Positions 36,493 to 44,912 of a stretch of 64,000 nt of DNA are shown piece after piece. A model generated the notes under the pieces. That model had not been told where the DNA came from. It searched no databases and saw nothing but the letters and a program-made list of their open reading frames with translations. The stretch's first letter is position 1; each line of letters opens with the position of its first letter. Position numbers and translations under genes: made by a program. This DNA comes from Persicitalea sp963803495 (GTDB lineage: Bacteria; Bacteroidota; Bacteroidia; Cytophagales; Spirosomataceae), in NCBI GenBank assembly GCA_963803495.1, contig CAWDMP010000002.1:2728001-2792000 (forward strand), in the 5' to 3' direction.

Positions 36493-36519
36493 GTGGTTCC
36501 AACCCGGCAAAAGGTTATC
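36493..36519 (-). promoter_or_regulatory. GATAACCTTT box, copy 5
   Basis: On the minus strand GATAACCTTT starts at 36519 and GAACCAC lies 20 bases further on (to 36493). It is divergent from the copy at 36587, placing one box toward each gene group. Confidence 0.55.
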
Positions 36520-36586
36520 ACGCCGAACCGAAAAAGGGTAGGTCGGGCAGCAAAAGCGACGCTTGATAACAAAAAGCGCCGGTTAC

Positions 36587-36616
36587 GATAACTTTTCCGT
36601 TCTGGTGGGTTACCTC
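36587..36616 (+). promoter_or_regulatory. GATAAC box upstream of the ECF sigma gene, copy 4
   Basis: GATAACTTTT (36587-36596) is followed by TTACCTC at 36610-36616, three bases further away than in the other copies. A second TTGATAAC sits at 36563. Together with the sigma gene at 36668 this suggests autoregulation. Confidence 0.5.
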
Positions 36617-36667
36617 TATTGACAAAGCATTACTTTGCCCGAGTCCAACCAATCCTTCCACCACCTT

Positions 36668-37291
36668 ATGTCTTATATCCTCCCGTTTTGGGGCAAGGCC
36701 CGCACCCGCCAAAACTGCCAGCAGTACGAGTCCTACGGTAACATCGTAGCGGCCCTTCGGAAGTCGGCCTATGGTACGGAAAATGCCGTCTACCACTGTT
36801 TCTACGTGCTTTATTATGCTAAGGCTCGAGCATTTGTCCTGGGAAATGGAGGAAGTGAAGCAGTTGCCGACGATGTTTTTCAGGATGCAATGGCGGCTAT
36901 TTTGGTGAAAATGCGCCGCAAAGACAAAGCGCTCGTCCTCCACCAGGATGCCTTTGGGCCTTACCTGATCAAGATCGTGACCAATACCTGGTATAGCCGC
37001 TTTCGAGTCAAAAGCGCTGGTGAACTGGTGACAGATTTTACGAGTGAATCACTCCCCCACGATTCCGAAGACCTGCGCGACCTGCTTGACGCGATAGAAG
37101 ATGCCCAGCTACTGCACGAGGCTATTGCTGCCTTGCCCGAGAAACAGAGGACCTTCGTTCAGCTCTACTATATTGAAGGAAAGTCGTACGACGAGATCGC
37201 AAAGCTGACGGGTCAAAGTGCCGAAGCCCTGAAAGCCAATCGCCACCGCATCATCAACAGACTACGCGAAATACTGCGCCAATTACGCTAA
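36668..37291 (+). CDS. ECF-type RNA polymerase sigma factor
   Basis: The 207-residue protein has sigma region 2 (YGNIVAALRKSAYGTENAVYHCF, then AVADDVFQDAMAAILVKMRR) and region 4 (LHEAIAALPEKQRTFVQLYYIEGKSYDEIAKLTGQSAEALKANRHRIINRLREIL), the classic ECF layout without region 3. The Lys/Trp-rich N-terminus is FWGKARTRQNCQQYE. ATG 36668 is used; a TTG start at 36635 would add eleven residues. The next gene, 17 bases on, is a membrane protein of anti-sigma type, so release from the membrane probably activates this factor. Copies of the GATAACCTTT box upstream and nearby are candidate target promoters. Confidence 0.85.
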   Translation: MSYILPFWGKARTRQNCQQYESYGNIVAALRKSAYGTENAVYHCFYVLYYAKARAFVLGNGGSEAVADDVFQDAMAAILVKMRRKDKALVLHQDAFGPYLIKIVTNTWYSRFRVKSAGELVTDFTSESLPHDSEDLRDLLDAIEDAQLLHEAIAALPEKQRTFVQLYYIEGKSYDEIAKLTGQSAEALKANRHRIINRLREILRQLR

Positions 37292-37307
37292 AAGTAAACA
37301 TAACATT

Positions 37308-38048
37308 ATGGAACTATCAGAAGAACTATCCCGGCAGATGGACGACTACCTGGCCGGGCGCATGAGCGAAGCGAAACTGCGGCGCTTTGAAGCCCGACTG
37401 GCCGCCGAGCCCGAGTTGGCGGCCGAACTTTCGGTGCAGCGTCGCCTCTACGACGCGTTGGATTTGCTCAGAACTAAAGAAAAACTGAAGCAAGCTCAAA
37501 TCGCCTACCAAAAAGGTGAGAAGAACACGTCGCGGCCGGTAAGCCGGTCGCTCTGGTCGGCGGTGGCGGTGGCCGCGGCCTTTGTGGGCGTGGCATTGAG
37601 CATTACCTACTACGCAACCGACGTATTCAAGTCGACCTCCGAGGTGGCCTTTAACGAATTCTACCAGCCTGAATCGGGCGCGCGCGGTGGCTGTCCGCAA
37701 GATCTTCCCGCCTTCCCGTTGTATGCACGGGGCGACTACAAAAAAGCGCTGGCGTCTGCCGCCAACGCATCCGAAGACCTCACCCGCTGCCGGGCTTATT
37801 TCGCCGGCCTCAACCGACTGGCGCTGGGCCAGCCTTTGCTGGCCGCCGAGGATTTTACTCTCGCTCGGGAGTCAACGGAGGTGGGTATACGTCGCAAGGC
37901 AGTCTGGTACTTGGGCCTATCGTACCTCAAGGCTGGTAACGAAGCCAAGGCACGACAAACTTTTCGGGCCATCGGGGCGCAAGACGATCCTGAACACCCC
38001 TATGCGTCGTCGGCCGCCGAAATTTTGCGGCGACTTACGGACGATTGA
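37308..38048 (+). CDS. Putative membrane anti-sigma factor with periplasmic helical-repeat domain
   Basis: The 246-residue protein has an acidic helical cytoplasmic part (EELSRQMDDYLAGRMSEAKLRRFEARLAAEPELAAEL), like anti-sigma 'zinc-finger-less' ASD domains. One transmembrane helix spans residues about 83-103 (WSAVAVAAAFVGVALSITYY). The ~140-residue periplasmic part resembles tetratricopeptide units (PLYARGDYKKALASAANASED, LALGQPLLAAEDFTLARES, AVWYLGLSYLKAGNEAKARQTF). Position right after the ECF sigma gene supports an anti-sigma role, with the repeat domain as the envelope sensor; this is inferred. No HCC zinc motif is visible. Confidence 0.75.
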   Translation: MELSEELSRQMDDYLAGRMSEAKLRRFEARLAAEPELAAELSVQRRLYDALDLLRTKEKLKQAQIAYQKGEKNTSRPVSRSLWSAVAVAAAFVGVALSITYYATDVFKSTSEVAFNEFYQPESGARGGCPQDLPAFPLYARGDYKKALASAANASEDLTRCRAYFAGLNRLALGQPLLAAEDFTLARESTEVGIRRKAVWYLGLSYLKAGNEAKARQTFRAIGAQDDPEHPYASSAAEILRRLTDD

Positions 38049-38077
38049 ACTTCACCACAAGGTAGCCTGCCACACTG

Positions 38078-39979
38078 ATGATTCTCCCACGCTGGATTCT
38101 GTCGCTCATACTCTTGCTTTCCCTCTCGCTTTCCGTAGCCCGGGCGTCCGAGCGGCACGCACTGCTGATTATGGTGGCGGATTATCCGCTCGGTAGTGGC
38201 TGGCCCGCGCTCAGCGCTCATAACGACGAACGACTGCTCACCAAAACGCTTCGAAGCCAGGGATTTGGCCGCATCGCTACGCTGGCCGATGCCGAAGCTA
38301 CGGCGGCCAAAATTCGCCGTGCCTTGCGAGCCCTTGTGGCCACTACCCATGAAGGCGATGTGGTAGTAGTGGCTTTCTCGGGACACGGCCAGCAGCTCCA
38401 CGACTGGAGCCACGACGAAGCCGACGGGCTGGACGAAGCCCTGGTGGCCTATGATGCCCCACGCGGGGCCGACTACCAAAAGTACCGGGGCGAACGCCAC
38501 ATCCTCGACGACGAGATCGGCGCTTTCGTCCAGCAAATGAAGGCCAGGCTCGGTGACCGGGGTCAGCTACTGCTGCTGCTCGACTGTTGCCATGCCGGTA
38601 CCGGTGCACGCACCGGCGCCCAGGCCCGGCTGCGGGGTGGGGCGGAGCCGATTGCGCCGCCCGGTTCTTTCGAAGCCGAAGCCGATGGGTCGGGCTTCGA
38701 CGACGGTGATTTTGGAACGCGGGGCGTGGGTGCTGCCTTCGTACTATTGACGGGTGCCGCCGCCAGCCAGCAGAATTACGAGGTGAAGGACGAGGCCGGG
38801 ACGCCGTTCGGAGCCTTGTCCTATGGCTTTTGTGAAGGTGTAGACAGACTCAGAACCCATGATTCTTACGAAAACCTTTTCAGAAATATCACGAACGTCC
38901 TGTCCCACAAAGCACCCTATCAAACACCCACCATCGAGGGCGATGCTTCCAAACTCGTTTTCGCTGGGGTGTTGTTAAAACAAGCTACGGGTTTCGAGGC
39001 ATTGTATGAGAAGTCGGTAGACTACTGCCGTCGGGTACGGCTGGCCACGGGCGAGCTCGCGGGTGTCTTTGTCGACGCTGTCTACCATTTCCTGCCCCCG
39101 GGTACCCCTCGGGGCGACACGACCGCCGCCGTCGTGACGGGGCGCGTCGTGAGTGCCGATGCGTTCGGCGCAACAGTGGTGCTGGAGCGGGACATACCGC
39201 TAACGACCCTGCGTACGCTGTGGGCGGTCGAAACGGCCCGTGCTTACGGAAAAACTACCATCGGGATTGTAGTGGCAGGGCTCGACGACGACCTTTCAGC
39301 CCGGTTGAAGTCACGTATCGCGACTTACCCGCTCTTGGGGCTGAGTGCTGCCCCCGATGCTACCTACGAACTAACCCATCGCGGCGACTTTTTGCAGATC
39401 CGTCGCGTCGACACCCAAATCGTACTCGACAGCCTGCGGTACACCGACCGCAACGACCTCGACCTCACCGAACGGCTGCTGGCGCTGGCGCGAGCCGAAT
39501 TACTGCGGGGCCTGGACTTCGATAGCGGCTTCGGTCGGGTGGAGGTACGAATCGAGCAAAGCGATCAACCCGCCGCTACGTTGCCACAAATCAAAGTAGG
39601 TACTGCAGCTACGCTGGTACTGACCAACCCCGGCGACCAGCCGCTGTTCGTGGCGATTGCCGACATTCAGCCCGATGGTGGCATGGGCGTGGTGCTGCCC
39701 GATGCGGACCGGGGGTTTGCCGAGTTTCGGCTGGCTCCGCACCAGACCCGCTCCGTGCCTTTGAGGGTAAGCCCGCCCTTTGGCCCGGAGATGTACAAGC
39801 TTTTTCTGACGTCCGAGTTCATGGACCTGAGCAGTATGCTGGGGACACGTGGACAGGTACCCTCGGGGCATCCGCTGAATCTTTTTTTTCGAAGTACCTT
39901 TCGGGGTCAGTCTCCCAAAGTGCTCGATATGAGTCAGGTATCCGTCCAGTCGTACGCTTTTCGGATCGTGCCAAAGTAA
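38078..39979 (+). CDS. Caspase-like (C14) peptidase with DUF4384-like tail
   Basis: The 633-residue protein has a signal peptide (ILSLILLLSLSLSVARA) and a caspase/metacaspase domain: HALLIMVADYPLG at strand 1, then VVVVAFSGHGQQ with catalytic His103 and LLLLLDCCHAG with catalytic Cys171, followed by the long D-rich EADGLDEALVAYDA. The C-terminal ~250 residues include GTAATLVLTNPGDQPLFVAIADIQPDGGMGVVLPD and PEMYKLFLTSEFMDLSS, a DUF4384-like module. It is probably periplasmic or surface-exposed. It is the third gene after the sigma and anti-sigma genes (gap 29 bases), so it is a likely effector of this stress operon. Confidence 0.82.
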   Translation: MILPRWILSLILLLSLSLSVARASERHALLIMVADYPLGSGWPALSAHNDERLLTKTLRSQGFGRIATLADAEATAAKIRRALRALVATTHEGDVVVVAFSGHGQQLHDWSHDEADGLDEALVAYDAPRGADYQKYRGERHILDDEIGAFVQQMKARLGDRGQLLLLLDCCHAGTGARTGAQARLRGGAEPIAPPGSFEAEADGSGFDDGDFGTRGVGAAFVLLTGAAASQQNYEVKDEAGTPFGALSYGFCEGVDRLRTHDSYENLFRNITNVLSHKAPYQTPTIEGDASKLVFAGVLLKQATGFEALYEKSVDYCRRVRLATGELAGVFVDAVYHFLPPGTPRGDTTAAVVTGRVVSADAFGATVVLERDIPLTTLRTLWAVETARAYGKTTIGIVVAGLDDDLSARLKSRIATYPLLGLSAAPDATYELTHRGDFLQIRRVDTQIVLDSLRYTDRNDLDLTERLLALARAELLRGLDFDSGFGRVEVRIEQSDQPAATLPQIKVGTAATLVLTNPGDQPLFVAIADIQPDGGMGVVLPDADRGFAEFRLAPHQTRSVPLRVSPPFGPEMYKLFLTSEFMDLSSMLGTRGQVPSGHPLNLFFRSTFRGQSPKVLDMSQVSVQSYAFRIVPK

Positions 39980-39997
39980 AAATATCTTTGTTGCACT

Positions 39998-40024
39998 GAT
40001 AACCTTTTCGTGACGAATTACCAC
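39998..40024 (+). promoter_or_regulatory. GATAACCTTT box, copy 1
   Basis: GATAACCTTTT starts at 39998 and TTACCAC lies at 40018-40024, 20 bases after the first base. The ATG of the next gene is at 40067. Confidence 0.6.
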
Positions 40025-40066
40025 ATCTGAGTGAAAGTCTATTCTTCCACTCAAACCCGCTTCGTC

Positions 40067-40705
40067 ATGTTAAGCACCCGAAAACTCACCTCCGATCAAG
40101 ATCTGACGCGCTACGCCGCGCTCTACCAAGCCAAGTCCGGCTTTGCGGTTGAGCTCGACTACCTGCGCGTTTCGCACGTTCGGATTTTTTACTACGCTGC
40201 CCGGCCCGAAAAATGGCTGGCGGGCTACGTCCAAAATGGCAATGGTATGCTGCGCTACCTGCACGCCCTACCCGCCGACTGCGACCGCCCGGCCCTGCTC
40301 GCCAGGATGGGCGTAGCGGCGACCGACATCCTGGAAACCTGCTGTATTTTTCTCGATCGCCTGCCCCCGCTCGATCGGCAGCAAGTGTACCGAAAGGTGG
40401 TACAGGAGGCGTATCGGTCGGATAAGGCCGTGCTGCTGGGCGGCTCGATCCTTCCCAGGGTGGCAGCTTACCAAATGCAGTCGATGCCTCATTTGCTGGT
40501 AGCTGTGGAGACAATCCACGCGGGCAAGAAAGTGCTGATGCAGGAGTACTACGGCTACCGGAACGAATTTTTATGGCGTTCGCTGGGGGTGTTTGGGCGC
40601 GAGTGGCTGGCTGCGCTCAGGCATTATGTTCAGCGGAAAACGGCAAGACACGCGCACCGAACCGAGCCGCAATCGACGCCTGTGGCGTCCGGGGCTAAGG
40701 GGTAA
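40067..40705 (+). CDS. Hypothetical protein
   Basis: The 212-residue soluble protein starts MLSTRKLTSDQDLTRYAALYQAKSGF and continues LDYLRVSHVRIFYYAARPEKWLAGYV, MLRYLHALPADCDRPALLARM, DILETCCIFLDRLPPLDRQQVYRKVVQEAYRSDKAVLLGGSILPRVAAYQ and FLWRSLGVFGREWLAALRHYV. I do not recognise it; the layout of a beta-strand core around 'LAGYVxNGNGMLRYLH' could be acetyltransferase-like, but no acetyl-CoA motif is clear. It has its own GATAACCTTT box. A GTG at 40031 would add twelve residues, but ATG 40067 leaves room for a leader. Confidence 0.6.
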   Translation: MLSTRKLTSDQDLTRYAALYQAKSGFAVELDYLRVSHVRIFYYAARPEKWLAGYVQNGNGMLRYLHALPADCDRPALLARMGVAATDILETCCIFLDRLPPLDRQQVYRKVVQEAYRSDKAVLLGGSILPRVAAYQMQSMPHLLVAVETIHAGKKVLMQEYYGYRNEFLWRSLGVFGREWLAALRHYVQRKTARHAHRTEPQSTPVASGAKG

Positions 40706-40753
40706 CCCCCTATTTATGGGGGTTGTAGCCGCCTGATGGTTGGCGGAGATTTG
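40706..40753 (+). promoter_or_regulatory. Palindrome-linked -33/-7 promoter, copy C
   Basis: CCCCC-TATTTATGGGGG-TTG (40706-40725), a 20-base spacer, then GAGATTTG (40746-40753). Here the block is a true palindrome, CCCCC-TATTTAT-GGGGG. The predicted RNA start near 40760 makes the ATG at 40811 the sensible start of the LytTR gene. Confidence 0.7.
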
Positions 40754-40810
40754 GGGCTGTGAATGGCAGGTATTGCCAAAGTAAACACCCATCTTCTACC
40801 CAACCAACCC

Positions 40811-41158
40811 ATGATATGCTCCCCGCTCCTGCCTGGTACGCCGTCCGTCCGTCTTTGGGTGCGCGACCGCAAAGAGTCCATTCCTTACTCGGAGGTGGTA
40901 CTGCTGCGATCCACCCGCAACTATACCTTTTTCGAACTGGCCGACGGGCGGCGGGTGCTTTCTTCCAAGACCCTCGGTCTGCACGAAAAGCAACTGCCGG
41001 ACGGGTTTGTCAGGGTACACCGCTCTTATATCGTCAACCGGCATTTTGTCCGCTACCTCGACCGGCAGCGCCGGGTCTGTACCCTTACGACCAACCGACG
41101 TATACAGGTTTCCGTCAGGCGCTTGCGCAAGGCTGCCAGCATGATCGACGGACCCTAA
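40811..41158 (+). CDS. LytTR DNA-binding regulator
   Basis: The 115-residue protein is essentially one LytTR domain: RLWVRDRKESIPYSEVVLLRSTRNYTFFELADGRRVLSSKTLGLHEKQLPDGFVRVHRSYIVNRHFVRYLDRQ, ending in a basic helix VSVRRLRKAASMI. There is no receiver domain. LytTR proteins bind direct repeats near promoters and often control virulence, adhesion or surface functions. The palindrome-linked promoter upstream is shared with two other operons of the locus, so autoregulation and control of those genes is a reasonable inference. An in-frame ATG at 40763 lies almost at the predicted RNA start and is less likely. Confidence 0.85.
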   Translation: MICSPLLPGTPSVRLWVRDRKESIPYSEVVLLRSTRNYTFFELADGRRVLSSKTLGLHEKQLPDGFVRVHRSYIVNRHFVRYLDRQRRVCTLTTNRRIQVSVRRLRKAASMIDGP

Positions 41159-41224
41159 AACTCCCCCGATTACAACGATTAGGGTCAGCTGACGCCAGTC
41201 AGTAGGATTTTCTTCCGGTCGCAT

Positions 41225-41251
41225 GATAACCTTTCGCCCTTTCGTAACGAC
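41225..41251 (+). promoter_or_regulatory. GATAACCTTT box, copy 2
   Basis: GATAACCTTT starts at 41225 with TAACGAC at 41245-41251, the same 20-base offset as copies 1, 3 and 5. The lipoprotein ATG is at 41308. Confidence 0.55.
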
Positions 41252-41307
41252 CTCTTACCGTACCCGGGATTCTGATTTTTTCAATTAACTCTAAAACAAA
41301 CCACCTT

Positions 41308-41944
41308 ATGAAAACGAACCTATTACCGCTCGCGGCACTCATGCTTGCCTTCATCCTGGTCAGCGGCTGCAAGAAAAACAAAGTCGATCCTACTACCGAG
41401 GGGTTCTCAGTCGAGATCCAGAAAATCGTACCCCAGTCTTTGGTAGACGATCTACGGGTCAAGGGCATGACGATCAACGAAGGCCAGCAGCCTCCCTCCG
41501 TCGAAGGCATATACCGGGCCGACCCCTTCGAACTGCTCAGCCCCTACGCTCCCGAAGACAGCTATGAAAAGGGAAGAATAATCAGTCCCCAACTGTATAA
41601 ATTTACCGGACAGAGTGCCGACAAAAGCAAAGTACAGATAGAGTACAAGTCGGAAGGGGGTACCGATTCGGGCGCGGGGGTAGGTTCTTTCGTAGCCGGC
41701 ACAGGCAACAAGTTCACCATTTTTGCTCAGGTCGAGGGGCGTGCTAATTCAGTCGATTACACCAGACTGGTTGTTATTTCCGGTGAAATTAACTGCCAAC
41801 GGAATCGCCAATTTTCAGTATACCCTTTACATTACCAAAAAGAGCGAAGCCGAGGGATCAGGCGCGAAATTGATTCCTGTCAACACAGGCCGGATCTGGT
41901 TCGATAACGACAAGCTGTCCGAAAAGTGGGAAGCTACCGGCTAG
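41308..41944 (+). pseudogene. Lipoprotein sharing a domain with the DUF5018-like lipoprotein, one frameshift
   Basis: The 210-residue product has lipobox LVSGC (MKTNLLPLAALMLAFILVSGC). The mature part reads VEIQKIVPQSLVDDLRVKG, SVEGIYRADPFELLS, VQIEYKSEGGTDSGAGVGSFVAGTGNKFTIFAQVEG, VVISGEI, then after the frame break TANGIANFQYTLYITKKSEAEG and GRIWFDNDKLSEKWEATG. The break (about 41790) fits one extra A in GAAATTAACTG. The whole domain parallels residues from IIDTLRGLGVDIIEAG to VFKDGDGL in the 29084-30313 product. Function unknown. It is outer-membrane anchored by inference and preceded by GATAACCTTT copy 2. Confidence 0.7.
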
Positions 41945-42097
41945 GTGTCTACCGAGGCTGTTCCGAATATTCCGTTGGCACCATGAATAGCATACTTCAA
42001 TAATCCCCTGTAAAATCCTCGAAGCATATGGTCGGACACTATACCCGACCGGCGCAACTTTCTCAATTTCAATCACCACTCGAAACCCCTTCGTTCA

Positions 42098-43595
42098 ATG
42101 AAAAAGCTTTTTCTCTCCCTCCTGATCTTGACAAGTATCTCCTATCGGTGCTTTCGCTCAGCAACCCGCCGATACCTCTACCGATGCGCTCGACGCCGTC
42201 ATCGACGATCTGGAAAACAACCGATCGGTCAAGGATCGGAAGGTTCGACTGCGCAACATCAACTTTGAAACCAGCAAAGCGATTCTACCGTCCAACGATC
42301 TGCCCTACCTGGATACAATCGCGGTTTTCCTGACTAAAGCTCCCACCATCACGATGGAAATCGGGGGCTATACCGATGACGTCGGTACCGATAGAGCCAA
42401 CAACAGCCTCTCCCTGGCCCGCGCCAACGCCATTCGCAAGTACTTGATCGAGAAGCGACAGATCACCGAAAGCCGCCTGAAAACCGTGGGCTACGGCGAG
42501 AAAAACCCGATTGCACCCAACACCACCGACGCCGGGCGCGCGGCCAACCGCCGGGTGGAGCTGAAAGTGCTGGGCCTGACCGACGATGTGTACTACGTCG
42601 TGACCAAAGACGGGCGGCGATTCCCGGCCAACTACGTCGTGACCAGCAACGACAACCAGACGGTCAGCTACCGCGAGAACGAAAACGCGCCCCTCGTGCG
42701 GATCCCGGCCGCCAGCGTGGACTACATCGAGTACCCCGACGGCACCCAGCGCCCGGTCGGTATGCCCACCGGCCCGACAGTCGTGACCAGCCCGAATGAC
42801 CCCGTCACGCCCGATGAGTCAGGTACGGTCGGACCACCCGAGGGGCCGGGCTTGACCGAGCGCGTGGGCGAGTGGTTTATCACTAAATTTCCGAAAGTAG
42901 GGCGCTGGTCGCTAATGGCCAATGCCGGGGTGATGCCCCTGACCGTCGACCAGGCCCGCATCGACTTTGCCTACGTGGACGAGTCGCCTTCCAAGGATAA
43001 CCTGACCAGCGTCAGAAACCTGAAAGAGGCCACCCTGGCCCCCGGCGGGCAGATCGGCTTCGACCTGGCCACCGATAAGTTCGTGATGCTCCGGGCGCAG
43101 TACCAGTTTGCGCGCAGCAGTCAGGCGGGGTTCAGCGGTTTTTTGTTCGGGGTAGGGAAGGGGTTTGGTAAAAAAGGCCGTTTTTCGGCCAATCTCGACG
43201 TCACGCTCGGCAGCGCTTTCCTGAAAATGGGCAACCTGGTGCAGAACGATGTGTTCATTCAGGTCAACGACAGCCGTTTTTACAGTCAGAAAGTCAGGAT
43301 CAAGTTCCGCAACTACTTCGCTGCCCTTACCCCGCAGCTTTCTTACGACCTGGATCTGAACGAGGGTATGAGCTTACGGTTGTCGGGAGGCTACGCGTAC
43401 AGTTTCAACACCAAATCGTCGCTGATATTCAAAGGACAGGATAACGAAAATAACAACGTAAAAGGGCGGGAAGACATCAGCGCCAGTAACGTCAGTTTCC
43501 GGGTGAACGACAGCCGGCAGACGGAGGTCAACCTCTTCGGTTTGCAGGGACCGTATGGTACTATCGGTTTTTTGTACCATATTTACCGTCGCTAA
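42098..43595 (+). pseudogene. OmpA-domain protein with C-terminal beta-barrel, one frameshift in the signal peptide
   Basis: From ATG 42098 a signal peptide begins (MKKLFLSLLILTSIS), the frame shifts near 42145, and continues GAFAQQPADTST. The mature protein (about 480 residues) has an OmpA peptidoglycan-binding domain first (VRLRNINFETSKAILPSND, IGGYTDDVGTDRANNSLSLARA, YGEKNPIAPNTTDAGRAANRRVELKV). A linker and a C-terminal outer-membrane barrel follow (GRWSLMANAGVMPL, MLRAQYQFARSSQAGFSGFLFGVGKGF, GTIGFLYHIYRR). The usual order is barrel then OmpA, so this is inverted. The leader has an inverted repeat (GGTCGG..CCGACC, 42030-42050). It likely stabilises outer membrane and wall. Confidence 0.75.
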
Positions 43596-43638
43596 CGGGC
43601 AGGGTCGAGGAGCATTGAAACACTTGATAATCATCGAG

Positions 43639-44898
43639 ATGAAGCAATTCCTGACGTTGTTACTATTACTGGCGGGTATCGTGGCCAACGCCCAGCAGTT
43701 CAGTCTCGGCTTTCTGCTGGAATTACAGAAAGCCGACCTGGACGAACGCGCCAAAATATTGGTGGCCAACAATTTTGCCTTGCAAGACGGTACCAACCCT
43801 CGTCCCCGCTACCAGCGCCTGCAATCCGATGCCTTCGGTAAGGTGTATGAAGAAACCGCCACCCTGCACCCGGACGGAAGCCTGACCTACAGTACTTACA
43901 GCCCTAGCCATGCCACCGATGTGGCGCTGCAACTGACCAGGAAATACGGTTTTACGAATCAGGGAGCCGCCCGCACCAGTGGCGGGCGGCTCACCAACGT
44001 CTACCAACGTACCGATGTAAAGGTAGATAGTTTCCTGGGCCGCGACGCCACGCAGGTCAACTACTGGGTGTTTCATTTTAGCTGGTCTCCCAGGGTAGCC
44101 GTAGCGATCGTACCGCCTCAGCCTGTACCCGAGCCCGCGCGTGGGACCGAAGTGGAAGAACCTGAACAAGGCGATCCGCTGCTCAACAGCACGAACCACG
44201 CGCTGCTGATCGGTGTGAATGCCTACGACCTTCCCATCGAGTCGCTCCGGTTTCCGGTCGCCGACACCCGCCGGCTCGCTAACGTAATTACGGAGCACTA
44301 CACGTTCGATAGAAAGAATGTGAAGCTACTGGCAGACCCTACCGGCGACCAGATCATTAACGCACTGAACGAACTTGTAAGAACCCTGACCGAAGACGAC
44401 AACCTGCTGGTGTTCTATGCAGGACACGGAAGTGAAGACAAAGCTGCCGAACAAGGCTATTGGTGGCCGGCCGATGCCCGCTTCGATCCCACTTTCAGCC
44501 GATCGTGGCTCAGCAACCGGGAGATCAAGGATCAGCTGAAACGGCTGAGCTGCCGCCATGTACTGGTGGTTTCGGATGCCTGTTTCAGTGGGGCGATCCT
44601 GGCCGCGCGTGAGACGCCCAAGGCCGATGGCTACCGCGCGATCGCCCGCCTGAAAAGCCGCAAAGCGATTACCAGCGCCGCCAGTACCATCGTGCCCGAC
44701 CAGAGTGTGTTTACCAAGTATCTGCTGCAGTACCTGGTGAGCAACCGCCGCGACTACCTGAGCGCCGCCGAGCTCTTCACGCAGATGCAGACCTCCGTGA
44801 CCGACAACAGCCCCACCCGGCAGGTACCCCAGTACGGTTCGATCCGGGAAGCTGGTAACGAAGGAGGGGATTTTATTTTTGTGAGAAAAGACAAATAA
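43639..44898 (+). CDS. Second caspase-like (C14) peptidase
   Basis: The 419-residue protein has a signal peptide (FLTLLLLLAGIVANAQ), an N-terminal ~170-residue domain of unknown type (FSLGFLLELQKADLDERAKILVANNFAL), a proline-rich linker, and a caspase domain. Catalytic motifs are LLVFYAGHGSED (His263) and VLVVSDACFSGA (Cys315); HALLIGVNAYDLPIESLRFPVADTRRLANVI is the strand-1 and helix-1 region. Unlike the first caspase-like protein it has a pre-domain before the protease. ATG 43639 is supported by the signal peptide. It lies 43 bases after the OmpA-barrel gene, in the same direction. Confidence 0.8.
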   Translation: MKQFLTLLLLLAGIVANAQQFSLGFLLELQKADLDERAKILVANNFALQDGTNPRPRYQRLQSDAFGKVYEETATLHPDGSLTYSTYSPSHATDVALQLTRKYGFTNQGAARTSGGRLTNVYQRTDVKVDSFLGRDATQVNYWVFHFSWSPRVAVAIVPPQPVPEPARGTEVEEPEQGDPLLNSTNHALLIGVNAYDLPIESLRFPVADTRRLANVITEHYTFDRKNVKLLADPTGDQIINALNELVRTLTEDDNLLVFYAGHGSEDKAAEQGYWWPADARFDPTFSRSWLSNREIKDQLKRLSCRHVLVVSDACFSGAILAARETPKADGYRAIARLKSRKAITSAASTIVPDQSVFTKYLLQYLVSNRRDYLSAAELFTQMQTSVTDNSPTRQVPQYGSIREAGNEGGDFIFVRKDK

Positions 44899-44912
44899 AC
44901 CCGATAGGTGGT

